In this document: positions 53,081 to 62,134 of the stretch, one piece after another | Layout: every line of letters starts with the position of its first letter | How positions within the stretch are numbered: position 1 is the first letter of the stretch | Source: Actinomycetales bacterium | GTDB lineage: Bacteria; Actinomycetota; Actinomycetes; Mycobacteriales; Micromonosporaceae | Length of the DNA: 64,000 nt | Assembly (NCBI GenBank): GCA_002919305.1 | Contig: PKFB01000009.1 | Location: forward strand, 1 to 64,000 | Direction of reading: 5' to 3' | Notes under the pieces: generated by a model | Database searches by the model: none | Seen by the model: only the letters and a program-made list of their open reading frames with translations | Told to the model about the DNA's origin: nothing | Made by a program: the position numbers and the translations under genes

Positions 53081-55606
53081 CTATGAACGGGCCTCTTTCG
53101 CTGCCCGAGAGGCCAGCACCGCGGCGTTGACGGTGCGCAGCACCGGCTCCCTGGTCAAGTCGGCCACCTCCAGCGTGGCCGAGGTACGCACCTGGAAGGT
53201 CACGCTCTCCCCAGGCAGGAGCGTCACCAGACACCGGTCGACCTCCGCGTCAGCGGCGAGCCGATCCGCGAACAGGCTCAGGTCTCGCAGCAGGGTGTCG
53301 GCGGTGACCGTCACCGCGTACCCGTCCGGTAGCCGCTCCACCGAGGTCCGATAGCGGGGTTCGGCGTAAGCCAGGTGCTTGTCCTCGGTGAAGAACCACC
53401 ATGCACGTGCTCCGTCCAGGGTGGCCACCAACACTTCCCGGGTCGGATCCGCGGGGTTGGCCAGATGAGCCGGTACCGGGAACGTCCCCACCGATCGCCC
53501 GGCGACCTGGACGGGAAGCGTCGCCTCGGCGAGGACCTCACCGTCGAAGGTGACCCGCCGCAGTACCACATCCCCGCTCCAGGCGGTGGCTGTGTCATTG
53601 ACCCCGATCACCGCCACCGCTCCGTCACGGGGTTGCACGGTCAGCAGGCGATCAGCGAAGGCGTCCCGCATGGCGTACCACAATGGCTTCCGACGCGCGT
53701 CGCCGTCTATCGCGGCCCACGAGGTGACCGGCCAACAGTCGTTGATCTGCCACACGATGGCTCCCATGCACACCCCGCGGTGGCTCCGGAAGTGCTCGAT
53801 GCCCACCTGAATCGCACGGGCCTGGTTGACCTGGGTCAGGTAGTGCCAGTCGTCAAAGGAGGCCGGCGCGTCGAAGTGCGGCAGCAGGCCACGCAGCAGC
53901 TTCCCGTTGCCGTCGACCGCTTTCTGGTGGTGCAGCAGCCCAGGCGAGTCTGGGCTCAGCGGCTCGTCGTGGATCGCACGGGTCAGGGTGGCCCAGGTAG
54001 GCGGCGCCTGCCAGCCGAACTCCGACACGAACCGCGGCACATAGTCGCGGTAGACCGTGTAATCGACCTGATTCCACACGTCCCAGATGTGCTTGCAGCC
54101 GTGGGCGTCGTCCAGCGCATCCCGTTCCAGGGAGCCGGAGTACGGGCTGCCCGGATAGTAGGGACGGGTGGGGTCGGTCTCGGCGACGATGCGGGGCAGC
54201 AGATCGTTGTAGTAACCGTTACCCCACGGTCGGTCGCCCACCGCTTCTTTCCAGCCCCAGTGGTGCCAGCCCAGGAAGTTCTCGTTGTTGCCGTTCCACA
54301 ACACCAGACTGGGGTGCGGCATTAGGCGGGCGACATTCTCGCGCGCCTCAGCCTCCACCTCGGCGCGGAATTCTTCATGCTCGGGGTACACGGCGCAGGC
54401 GAACAGAAAGTCCTGCCATACCAGGACCCCCAGTTCGTCACAGGCGTTGTAGAAATCGTCACTTTCGTAGATGCCTCCACCCCACACCCGCAGCAGATCC
54501 ACCCGCGCGTCGCGCGCCTGCTGGACCCGGTGCCGGTAGCGTGCGGCGTCGACCCGGTGCGGGAAGCAGTCGTCGGGGATCCAGTTGGCGCCGCGCACGA
54601 AGATCGGCACGTCGTTGACCACCAGCGTGAACGCCGACCCGATCTCATCCGGGCTGGTGTCCAACTGGATGGAGCGGAATCCGATCCGGCGCTCCCAGCT
54701 GTCCAGTCGCACCGCTCCGGCGGTGTCCTCAAGCGTGACCTGCACGTCGTACAACGGCTGATCGCCCAGGCTGTGGGGCCACCACAGCCGCACCTTCGGC
54801 ACCGTCAGCTCCAGGGTGGCCGACGCGGCTCCGGCCGGCACCTCGGTGGCGGCTTCCACCCCATCGACCTGGGCGGTCAGCCGTACCGGCCGCCCCGGGT
54901 CACCGCACCAGGCCAGATCGATATCCAGGTGTACGCGGCCGACGCCCTCCTGCACCGTCACGCTGGGGCGTACCCGCTCCAGGCGCGCTCCGTGCCACAG
55001 GTGCAGACCGATCGGCCGCCAAATCCCGGCCGTGATCAACGTGGGGCCCCAGTCCCACCCGAAGTTGCACGCCATTTTGCGGATGAAGTTGGCCGGTTCG
55101 TGGTTACCGACGTTGGGCACGTCCCCTAAAAGTTCCCGCTGTCGGTGGGCATAGCGCAGCGCCGACCCGAACGTCACCGCCACCTCGTTGCGACCGGGTC
55201 GCAACAAGTCACGCACCTCGAACCGGTAGCTGCGGTGCATGTTCTGGGTGGTGGCCACCACCGTGCCGTTGATCTCCACGGTGGCGATCGTGTCGAGGCC
55301 GTGGCATACCAGGTCCACAGTGGATTCCAGATTCGTCGCGGCGGTCTCCGCGGCGTCCGCCTCCGGCAACGGCCAGTCCACAGTGGTCTCGTAACGCCAG
55401 TCGACGTGGGCGATCCACGCGACATCCAGCTCGTGGCGGTCCAGGTAAGGATCGTCGATCAATCCCGCGTCGAGCAGATCAGTGTGGACGGTGCCGGGAA
55501 CGGTCGCGGGGATACCGGAGGCCAGCGTCGTGACGAGCGCAGCCGGAACCGCTGATAGATCACCGACCGCCCGCAGCCGCCAACCTTCGCGCAAATCAAG
55601 CCACAC
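53081..55606 (-). CDS. manB: GH2 beta-mannosidase
   Basis: 841 residues, the full length of a GH2 beta-mannosidase. It has an N-terminal jelly-roll, Ig-like domains and a TIM barrel. The acid/base is E442 in WNGNNENF and the nucleophile E529 in FVSEFGWQ; NFGWDWGP is the diagnostic mannosidase motif. No signal peptide, so it hydrolyses imported manno-oligosaccharides in the cytoplasm. GTG start with GAGAGGA. It follows the oligosaccharide importer after a 271-base gap and precedes the ROK kinase. Confidence 0.92.
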   Translation of the reverse strand: MWLDLREGWRLRAVGDLSAVPAALVTTLASGIPATVPGTVHTDLLDAGLIDDPYLDRHELDVAWIAHVDWRYETTVDWPLPEADAAETAATNLESTVDLVCHGLDTIATVEINGTVVATTQNMHRSYRFEVRDLLRPGRNEVAVTFGSALRYAHRQRELLGDVPNVGNHEPANFIRKMACNFGWDWGPTLITAGIWRPIGLHLWHGARLERVRPSVTVQEGVGRVHLDIDLAWCGDPGRPVRLTAQVDGVEAATEVPAGAASATLELTVPKVRLWWPHSLGDQPLYDVQVTLEDTAGAVRLDSWERRIGFRSIQLDTSPDEIGSAFTLVVNDVPIFVRGANWIPDDCFPHRVDAARYRHRVQQARDARVDLLRVWGGGIYESDDFYNACDELGVLVWQDFLFACAVYPEHEEFRAEVEAEARENVARLMPHPSLVLWNGNNENFLGWHHWGWKEAVGDRPWGNGYYNDLLPRIVAETDPTRPYYPGSPYSGSLERDALDDAHGCKHIWDVWNQVDYTVYRDYVPRFVSEFGWQAPPTWATLTRAIHDEPLSPDSPGLLHHQKAVDGNGKLLRGLLPHFDAPASFDDWHYLTQVNQARAIQVGIEHFRSHRGVCMGAIVWQINDCWPVTSWAAIDGDARRKPLWYAMRDAFADRLLTVQPRDGAVAVIGVNDTATAWSGDVVLRRVTFDGEVLAEATLPVQVAGRSVGTFPVPAHLANPADPTREVLVATLDGARAWWFFTEDKHLAYAEPRYRTSVERLPDGYAVTVTADTLLRDLSLFADRLAADAEVDRCLVTLLPGESVTFQVRTSATLEVADLTREPVLRTVNAAVLASRAAKEARS

Positions 55607-55877
55607 GTGCGTTATTCCTCTCTACATGGATGACTAGAAATAACCGGTCTGATACAGCGCCTCGGATAACACGCTGTCACCGGCGGTATTCGACCGCAGC
55701 GAACTTTTTTCGCCTCATATCCAGCCCACTGCGGACGCTCACCTCCCCCGCGCCCTACGGGATTTTCCACCCCAAAACACTCACCACATGGGAACTCTTG
55801 GTCACGCAGCTGGATCGCATGACCGCGAGGGCACGGGGGAGGTGAAAAACAGCAGGCTCAGTGGCTGACCAGGAGCC
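55607..55877. other. Gap between transporter operon and manB
   Basis: 271 bases, no gene. A weak AGGCTC / GAGCCT stem (55854-55878) overlaps the transporter stop. The manB leader contains TAACCGG and CTGATAC (55641-55656), short words also present upstream of the importer operon. manB may therefore have its own regulated promoter; no -35/-10 pair was assigned. Confidence 0.4.
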
Positions 55878-56879
55878 TTAGCGCCCAAACCCGGTTCCTG
55901 CGGGCTGCTCAGCGTGCAGCCAGCACAGTGCTTCGTGCTCCGCTCCCAACCGCACCGGTAGCGGGCGAGTACTCCGGCAAATCGGCATGACGTCCGGGCA
56001 CCGATCGGCGAACAAGCACCCCTCCTGCAGGGGGTCGGTTTGTGCACCGCTCCGGGCGGCCTTGCGCAACCCGCGTACCCCTCCGCTTTGTGGTGCCCAA
56101 GGGTCAGGGGCCGCGCCGGCGAGCAGCTGTGTGTACGGGTGCCGCGGATTGATGATCACGTCGTCGGCCGCGCCCCGTTCCACGATCTGCCCGCGGTACA
56201 TCACCATGATCGAGGTGGAGAAGTGACGAGCGGTGGCCAGATCATGGGTGATGTACAAAACCGCGAGGTTCTCCTCCCGTTTGAGCCGGTCAATCAGGTT
56301 GAGGATGTCCAGCCGGATCGATACGTCCAACATGGACACCGGCTCATCGGCCAACAGCACCCGCGGACGGGGCGCTAAGGCGCGTGCGATGGCCACACGC
56401 TGGCGCTGCCCACCGGACAGCTCATGCGGATATTTGGCGGCGATCCGGTCGGCCGGTCGCAGGTTCACCCGCTCCAGCAGGTTGTAGACCTCCTCCCGCT
56501 CCTGCTCTTTGGTCCGGCAGACCCCGTGGATACGCAACGCGCGAATCAGGTGATGGCGAATCGTCTTGACCGGGTTGAGCGAGGCGAACGGGTCCTGGAA
56601 GACCATCTGGACCTTGCCGCGGTAGGCGCGCACCGATCGGCGGTCGTTCTTGACCGGTTCGCCGTTGAGCACGATGCGTCCGCTGGTGGGCTGTTCCAAG
56701 CGCGCCAGGATCCGAGCGATCGTGGACTTACCGCTCCCGCTCTCCCCCACCAGCGCCGTGGTTTGACCGGCGTGCAGGGTGAAGGAGACGTCATCGACCG
56801 CACGGAACACCTTGCCGGAGCGCCCACGGCCGTACAGCGGGAAATCCTTGACCAGGTGCTCCACCGCCAACGTGCTCAT
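55878..56879 (-). CDS. Oligosaccharide/oligopeptide ABC ATPase (DppF/OppF-like)
   Basis: 333 residues. Walker A GESGSGKST (45-53), LSGGQRQRVAIARAL, VLLADEPVSMLD, and an Opp-type C-terminal extension with four Cys (GCLFADRCPDVMPICRST, then ALCW), the pattern of the Fe-S-binding tail in Dpp/Opp ATPases. The ATG at 56879 overlaps the upstream ATPase stop by four bases. It works with the DppD-like ATPase. Confidence 0.9.
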   Translation of the reverse strand: MSTLAVEHLVKDFPLYGRGRSGKVFRAVDDVSFTLHAGQTTALVGESGSGKSTIARILARLEQPTSGRIVLNGEPVKNDRRSVRAYRGKVQMVFQDPFASLNPVKTIRHHLIRALRIHGVCRTKEQEREEVYNLLERVNLRPADRIAAKYPHELSGGQRQRVAIARALAPRPRVLLADEPVSMLDVSIRLDILNLIDRLKREENLAVLYITHDLATARHFSTSIMVMYRGQIVERGAADDVIINPRHPYTQLLAGAAPDPWAPQSGGVRGLRKAARSGAQTDPLQEGCLFADRCPDVMPICRSTRPLPVRLGAEHEALCWLHAEQPAGTGFGR

Positions 56880-58054
56880 ACCGCACCCACCTTTCCACCG
56901 GCAGGCCCGCTGATGTGGCCCACGGTCTTTGGGAAGGCCGGATCGGGGGCGAACTGCCCTTCCCATAGGGTCTTCGGCACTCCGACCGGATTGATCGTGG
57001 TGTCATACAGGTGACAGGCCACCCGGGCTCCAGGGGCCGCCATGGATGTGGGGACCGGACGTAACGTCACCGGAACCCGCGAACACGCCGGCAACGCGAA
57101 CGGGCACCGCTCCACAAAGGGGCAGCCAGGCACTGGCTTAGACAGATCCGGCGGGTACCCCGGGATGCTGTACAGCTGCCGACGGGGCGATCGCAGACTC
57201 GGGAATGAGTTGAGCAGCCCCACCGTGTATGGGTGGAACGCCCGCCGGCGCAGTTGCTCAGCCGAGGCCTCCTCCATGATCTGCCCGCCGTACATGATGG
57301 CGAGCCGGTCACTGATCTCCAGCAGCAGCGCCAGGTCATGGGTGATGAAGATGACCGCGAATCCCAACTCGGCGCGCAGCCGCTGGATCTCGTTGAGGAT
57401 GTCTCGCTGCACCACCACGTCCAGCGCCGTGGTCGGCTCGTCCATGATCACCACGTCGGGCCGCAACGCGAGCGCCATCGCGATCATCACCCGCTGCCGC
57501 ATTCCGCCGGACAGCTCATGCGGATAGCTGGTCAACCGGGAACGGTCGATACCGACCAGCTCCAGCAGCTCAGCACAGCGTCGCCGCCGCTCCTGCTTGC
57601 TCATCTCGGGCGCGTGGGTGATGAACACGTCCTCCAGCTGCCGGCTGATCCGCATCACCGGGTTCAGGGAGTTCATCGCGCCCTGGAACACCATCGCGAT
57701 TTTCGACCACCGGAATTTCCGCAGCTGAGCTTTGCTGAGCGCGGAGACCTCGATGGCGCCGTCGGTGTCGGTCGCTGGCCTGGTGGGGTCGGAGGACTGA
57801 GCCGACTCACGGTCATAGAACAGGATCGTGCCGCCGGTGAGCACCGCAGGGGGACGCAGCAGCCGAGTCAACGCGTACGCCAGGGTCGACTTGCCGCAGC
57901 CGCTCTCCCCAGCCAGCCCTAGCAGCTCACCCCGGGCCAGCTCCAGATCCACCCCGCGGACGGCGCGTACCGGTGATGGCCCGTCGTACTCGACCGTAAC
58001 CCCGGTGGCGCGCAGCACGATGTCCCGGGTGGTCGCCGGATAGGAGAGACTCAT
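56876..58054 (-). CDS. Oligosaccharide/oligopeptide ABC ATPase (DppD/OppD-like)
   Basis: 392 residues. Walker A GESGCGKST, LSGGMRQRVMIAMAL and VVIMDEPTTALD are followed by the Opp-type tail with GCPFVERCPFALPAC. An insert after the first strand (about 75-105, Asp/Ser/Thr-rich) is unusual but recurs in sugar-associated members. Overlaps both neighbours by four bases. Confidence 0.9.
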   Translation of the reverse strand: MSLSYPATTRDIVLRATGVTVEYDGPSPVRAVRGVDLELARGELLGLAGESGCGKSTLAYALTRLLRPPAVLTGGTILFYDRESAQSSDPTRPATDTDGAIEVSALSKAQLRKFRWSKIAMVFQGAMNSLNPVMRISRQLEDVFITHAPEMSKQERRRRCAELLELVGIDRSRLTSYPHELSGGMRQRVMIAMALALRPDVVIMDEPTTALDVVVQRDILNEIQRLRAELGFAVIFITHDLALLLEISDRLAIMYGGQIMEEASAEQLRRRAFHPYTVGLLNSFPSLRSPRRQLYSIPGYPPDLSKPVPGCPFVERCPFALPACSRVPVTLRPVPTSMAAPGARVACHLYDTTINPVGVPKTLWEGQFAPDPAFPKTVGHISGPAGGKVGAV

Positions 58055-59043
58055 CGCGTCCCCTTCCTGGACTTACGCTGCTTGTACACGCGCAGCCGCG
58101 GGTTGATGACCTCGTCGACGCTGAGATTGATCAGGGTGAGCCCGGCCCCCAGCAACGCGATACACACCCCGGGCGGCGCGAACCACCACCAGGCGCCGAG
58201 TCGTAACGCCTCACCGTTTTGGGCGAAGAAGAGCATGGTCCCCCAAGTCGTGGACTGCAGGTCACCCAGCCCCAGGAAGGACAGACCAGCCTCAGCGAGG
58301 ATGGCGCCCAACACCGCCCAGATGAACTGGGAGATCAAAATCGGTGAGAGGTTAGGCAGGATCTCAACGAACATGATGCGCCAGGTGCGCTCACCGGAGG
58401 CGCGGGCCGCGTCGACATAGTCACGCCGTCTCAGCGAGAGCGTCTGGGCTCGCAGCACCCGGGCGGAGGCCGCCCAGCTGGTCAGGGCGATGACCATGCC
58501 GATGACCCACAACCCATTGATGTCGCTGCCTTGCAGGTAGCTGGCGAGCACGATCACCAGGGGCAGGCCCGGGATGACCAGGAAGATGTTGCTGAACATG
58601 TTGAACAGCTCGTCAACCCAGCCCCCGGCGTACCCCCCGATCATGCCGACCAGGGTGGCCAGCGTGACCGAAACCAGCCCGGCGATCAGCCCCACCAACA
58701 GTGACGAGCGGGTGCCCACCACCAGCTGCGTCAGCACATCCTGGCCATTGTTCGTCGTCCCTAGCCAGTGATCACCGGAGGGGCCGTCCATAATGGGCCC
58801 GGTCTGACGCAGCGGATCCCCCACAAAGGCCGGCCCGATCAAGGCGACCAGTGCGAAGAAACCAACGATGCTGATCCCGGCGATGAACTTGCGGTCACGG
58901 GTGTACGCGCCCAGCCGCAGCCGCGCAAATCGTCTACGCGCGGGCGGAGCGTCAGCGGCAGCGGTCTCACCGACGGCGATGACGGCCGTGTCGGTGTCAC
59001 CGGTGATGCCCGCGGCGCCGGTCTTGGTGGAGTGTTGATCCAT
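58051..59043 (-). CDS. ABC permease (DppC-like)
   Basis: 330 residues, a BPD-type permease with an N-terminal cytoplasmic tail, six helices and the EAA-type loop DAARASGERTWRIMF. GPSGDHWLGTTNNGQDVL is the DppC-family extracytoplasmic motif. GGAAGGG precedes the ATG, 12 bases after the DppB-like gene. Confidence 0.9.
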   Translation of the reverse strand: MDQHSTKTGAAGITGDTDTAVIAVGETAAADAPPARRRFARLRLGAYTRDRKFIAGISIVGFFALVALIGPAFVGDPLRQTGPIMDGPSGDHWLGTTNNGQDVLTQLVVGTRSSLLVGLIAGLVSVTLATLVGMIGGYAGGWVDELFNMFSNIFLVIPGLPLVIVLASYLQGSDINGLWVIGMVIALTSWAASARVLRAQTLSLRRRDYVDAARASGERTWRIMFVEILPNLSPILISQFIWAVLGAILAEAGLSFLGLGDLQSTTWGTMLFFAQNGEALRLGAWWWFAPPGVCIALLGAGLTLINLSVDEVINPRLRVYKQRKSRKGTR

Positions 59044-59055
59044 GACTGCCCTTCC

Positions 59056-60042
59056 CTACGACTGCACCCGGGCGCGAGGGTCGATGAAGGCGTACAGGAC
59101 ATCGACGATGAAGTTCGCCCCCAACACCGACAGGGTGATGATCAGGAAGATGCCCTGCATCAGGGGGTAGTCGGCGTTCTGGACCGCCTGCAACAGGGTG
59201 TAGCCGATGCCTGGGTAGGAGAAGACCGCCTCGGTCACGATCGACCCGCTGACCACGAACCCGAGAGAGATCGCGACCCCGGCTACGCTGGGCAGTACCG
59301 CGTTACGGGCGGCGTAGGAGATCATCACACGGCGGGTGGGCAGCCCTTTGGCCTCCGCGGTCAGGACATAGTCCTCGCCGAGCGTGGACACCATCATGTT
59401 GCGCATTCCCAACAGCCAGCCGGCGATCGAGCTGACGATGATCGTGATGGCCGGTAGGGTGCCGTGGTAGATCGCGCTCTGGATGAATGGCCAGTTCCAG
59501 CCCGGCTGGGTGTGGTACACGTCGTAGCCTTGGGCCAGCGGGAACCAGCCCAGTTTGAAGGCGAAGACGAAGACAAAGATCAACGCCAGCCAGAAGTAGG
59601 GGATCGCGGCCAGCATCGTGGTGGATGGCACCAGGATGTCCAGCTTGCTTCCGCGATACCACCCCGCGATCGCGCCCAGGGTGATTCCGATCAGGAATGA
59701 CAGCGCGGTTGAGATACCGATGAGGCACAACGTCCACGGCAGCGTGTCACCGATCACCTGGGTAACCGGGGTGGGGAAGTAGGTGACCGTCCTCCCCAGA
59801 TCACCGGTGAAGATCTGCTGTAGGTAATCGATGTACTGCCTCCACAGTGGCTCGTCGCTGACCCCGAGCAGAAGTTCTAAAGAGCGACGCGCCTCTGGAG
59901 GCACGGGCGCGACCTGTTGTTGACGCGCCAGAATCGCGTCGACCGGGTTACCCGGCGCCAGCCGGGGAATGAGGAAGTTGAGTGTCAGCGCCGCCCATAC
60001 GGCGATGAGGTAGAAGAGGATTTTCTTACGTAGGTATCCCAT
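59056..60042 (-). CDS. ABC permease (DppB-like)
   Basis: 328 residues. It has the DppB hallmark N-terminus (RKKILFYLIAVWAALTLNFLIPRLAPGNP, about 5-33), six helices and an EAA-type loop (TAEAKGLPTRRVM). It forms the pore with the DppC-like protein. Confidence 0.9.
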   Translation of the reverse strand: MGYLRKKILFYLIAVWAALTLNFLIPRLAPGNPVDAILARQQQVAPVPPEARRSLELLLGVSDEPLWRQYIDYLQQIFTGDLGRTVTYFPTPVTQVIGDTLPWTLCLIGISTALSFLIGITLGAIAGWYRGSKLDILVPSTTMLAAIPYFWLALIFVFVFAFKLGWFPLAQGYDVYHTQPGWNWPFIQSAIYHGTLPAITIIVSSIAGWLLGMRNMMVSTLGEDYVLTAEAKGLPTRRVMISYAARNAVLPSVAGVAISLGFVVSGSIVTEAVFSYPGIGYTLLQAVQNADYPLMQGIFLIITLSVLGANFIVDVLYAFIDPRARVQS

Positions 60043-60076
60043 GGGGCCCCCTCAGGTGCTACGGGCAGGGTTCAGG

Positions 60077-60108
60077 CCCTGCCCCAGGGCGAGCGCCCCG
60101 GGGCAGGG
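60077..60108 (-). promoter_or_regulatory. Hairpin between binding-protein and permease genes
   Basis: CCCTGCCCC (60077-60085) pairs with GGGGCAGGG (60100-60108); an inner GGGC/GCCC pairing extends the stem. It lies 13-44 bases after the binding-protein stop and before the permease start. Confidence 0.7.
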
Positions 60109-60120
60109 TGGGGGCTCATA

Positions 60121-61773
60121 TCACTCAACCGGCTGCAGACTGCGCGCCACGATGCCCAGGTCAGGCACCGCCCAGCCCATGGGGAGGGCGTACGGGTTGT
60201 CATCGGTGGGCCATCCAGTGACCCGCTCCGACAGGAAGGTGACGTTCGGCGGGTTCTGCCACAACCCGATGTACGGCAGCTCCTCGACGAAGATCTGCGA
60301 CAGCTGATCCACGGCGTCGTCGATGAGCTCCTGGTCGTTGGTCTCTGCGATCGAGTTCAGCAGCGCGTCGACCTCCGGGTTGGAGTAACGGGCCCAGTTG
60401 GACGCGGCGTTCTCCCCTATCGGAGCGGTGTTAGCGCTGTTGAGGAGACGGTCGTAGAGGTGGTACGGGGTGGGCGTACCGCCCTGACCGTCGATGAGAA
60501 GCTCGAAGTTACCGGTCTGGCGGTCAGCGGAGAACTGCTGGAAGGAGACCTGCTCCACCTCCAGCTCGATCCCGACCTCCGCCAGGTCCTGCTGCATGGT
60601 CTGCAGCGCCTGGATGTAGTCGGTGTAGCCGGTGACCACCTTGACCGTGACGCTCAGGCGCCGCCCTTGCGGGTCCACGTAGATACCGTCGGATCCCTCG
60701 GTGTAGCCGGCGTCCTCCAGCACCTCACGCGCCGCCTCGGGGTCGTACTCGAATTCGGTGTCGATCAGCGCGTCATCGCGAGGCGTCAGCAGCTGCTCCG
60801 GGTTGGTGGCCCGGGCGGTGCCGTAGTAGACGTTCTCGATGATCTCTTCCCGGTCGATGCCGAGGCTGATGGCCTGACGCACCGCGAGGTCGCTGGTGGG
60901 CCACTGCTCCAGATTCGGCACGAAGTCGGTGATGTAAACGCTGATGGTGGGAACGTGATGCGTTTCCGGATCGATGTTGATCCAGGAGTTCTCCGGGTCA
61001 GGGATGAAGGTGTTCCCCCAGTCGATCTGCCCGGCGACCAGTGCCTGGTTAGCGGCGGTGTTACCGGAGTAGGCGGTGAACCGTAAACCGTCGATGGCCG
61101 GCACCCCCTCCTCCCAGTAGTTCGGGTTCGCCTCCAGCAGGAAGGTCTGCTGGCTGAACTCCGTCAGGATGAAGGGCCCGGTTCCTACTGGGTTCTCGTT
61201 GAGGAAGTTGGCCGGATCCTCCACTTCGGACCAGATGTGCTCCGGGAGGATCATCTGCTGTCCCAGGATGTTCCACTCATCCCGGAAGGCGGGCCGCGAG
61301 AAGGTGAGAACCACCGTGTTGTCGTCGATGGCCTCAGCCGAGGTCAGGGGGATGTTGGTGCGGTTGAACGCCGGGTCCATCAACGAGTTGAACGTGAACG
61401 CGACGTCGGCCGCGGTGAACGGCTCACCGTCACTCCACTGCACTCCCTCACGCGTTGTGATGGTCAGCGTCCTGCCGTCCTCGGAGTATTCGAAGTCCGT
61501 CCCCAACAGGGGCATCGGTTCGTCGTTCGATGCCAGGTTGTAGAAGAACAGCGGCTCGTAGATGGTGCCCGCGGCACCGGTCTGAACGTTGGGGGAGTAG
61601 GGATTGAAGTTCCTTGTGAAGGTGGCGCTACCACCGGTGTTGACGTTGACGATGACGCCGCCGCCACCGCCTTCTTCACTACTATCGTCGCCTCCGCAGG
61701 CGGCGACGGTCAGGGCCGTCACTAGCGCGAGAGCGGCTGAGCCGACCCTCCGCCTCGACGTGCCAGCTGCCAT
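60121..61773 (-). CDS. Family 5 solute-binding lipoprotein, probable manno- or other oligosaccharide receptor
   Basis: A 550-residue SBP family 5 (DppA/OppA-fold) protein with lipobox VAAC (C26) and a Gly/Asp/Ser/Glu-rich linker. Several actinobacterial and Thermotoga members of this family bind beta-linked oligosaccharides rather than peptides. Placement with beta-mannosidase, a sugar kinase and a LacI regulator argues for oligosaccharides here. First gene of the importer operon with a leader of about 185 bases; divergent from the LacI gene. Confidence 0.85.
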   Translation of the reverse strand: MAAGTSRRRVGSAALALVTALTVAACGGDDSSEEGGGGGVIVNVNTGGSATFTRNFNPYSPNVQTGAAGTIYEPLFFYNLASNDEPMPLLGTDFEYSEDGRTLTITTREGVQWSDGEPFTAADVAFTFNSLMDPAFNRTNIPLTSAEAIDDNTVVLTFSRPAFRDEWNILGQQMILPEHIWSEVEDPANFLNENPVGTGPFILTEFSQQTFLLEANPNYWEEGVPAIDGLRFTAYSGNTAANQALVAGQIDWGNTFIPDPENSWINIDPETHHVPTISVYITDFVPNLEQWPTSDLAVRQAISLGIDREEIIENVYYGTARATNPEQLLTPRDDALIDTEFEYDPEAAREVLEDAGYTEGSDGIYVDPQGRRLSVTVKVVTGYTDYIQALQTMQQDLAEVGIELEVEQVSFQQFSADRQTGNFELLIDGQGGTPTPYHLYDRLLNSANTAPIGENAASNWARYSNPEVDALLNSIAETNDQELIDDAVDQLSQIFVEELPYIGLWQNPPNVTFLSERVTGWPTDDNPYALPMGWAVPDLGIVARSLQPVE

Positions 61774-61964
61774 GTTCCTGACCTTTCTACGTTGCCTTGG
61801 TAGTCGGGTAGATCAGAGAGTCACTGTCTCCAGATCGCACCACGGATACTCGGGGGACTGTATGAGGGATCGTGTGCGGTGGGCGGGTGGCCCCTCCGGT
61901 CACCTTCTAGGCCCCACAGGGTGATACCTGTGCGTCAGGTCACTTAACCGGATAAGCATTTGCC

Positions 61965-61993
61965 ACGGTAAGTGGGCTGTCCTGCCGTGTCAA
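61965..61993 (-). promoter_or_regulatory. Predicted promoter of the oligosaccharide importer operon
   Basis: Minus strand: -35 TTGACA (61993-61988), 17-base spacer, -10 TACCGT (61970-61965). TTAACCG (61944-61950) and CGGTAA (61966-61971) form a loose inverted pair around the start. Confidence 0.7.
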
Positions 61994-62031
61994 TGGCTCG
62001 TTAACCTCGTAATCATCGTGTAATCACCACT

Positions 62032-62047
62032 GCTGATACGGTTCAGC
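62032..62047. promoter_or_regulatory. Candidate LacI-type operator
   Basis: GCTGA-TACGGT-TCAGC, an inverted repeat in the divergent region between the importer operon and the LacI gene, about 40 bases upstream of the importer -35. Two direct GTAATCA copies 11 bases apart (62009 and 62020) lie beside it. Confidence 0.45.
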
Positions 62048-62134
62048 AGCTTCCATTCCGATGATGGATCTCCCCTATGCTCCATGACGCCGCGCTCCAG
62101 CCCGCAAAGACCAGGCGCGGAAGGTGAGGCCCGC

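Noticed and set aside
56876..61773. Annotation of the importer as a peptide transporter
   Set aside because: Family alone would suggest peptides, but beta-mannosidase, sugar kinase and LacI neighbours favour oligosaccharides; substrate left open.
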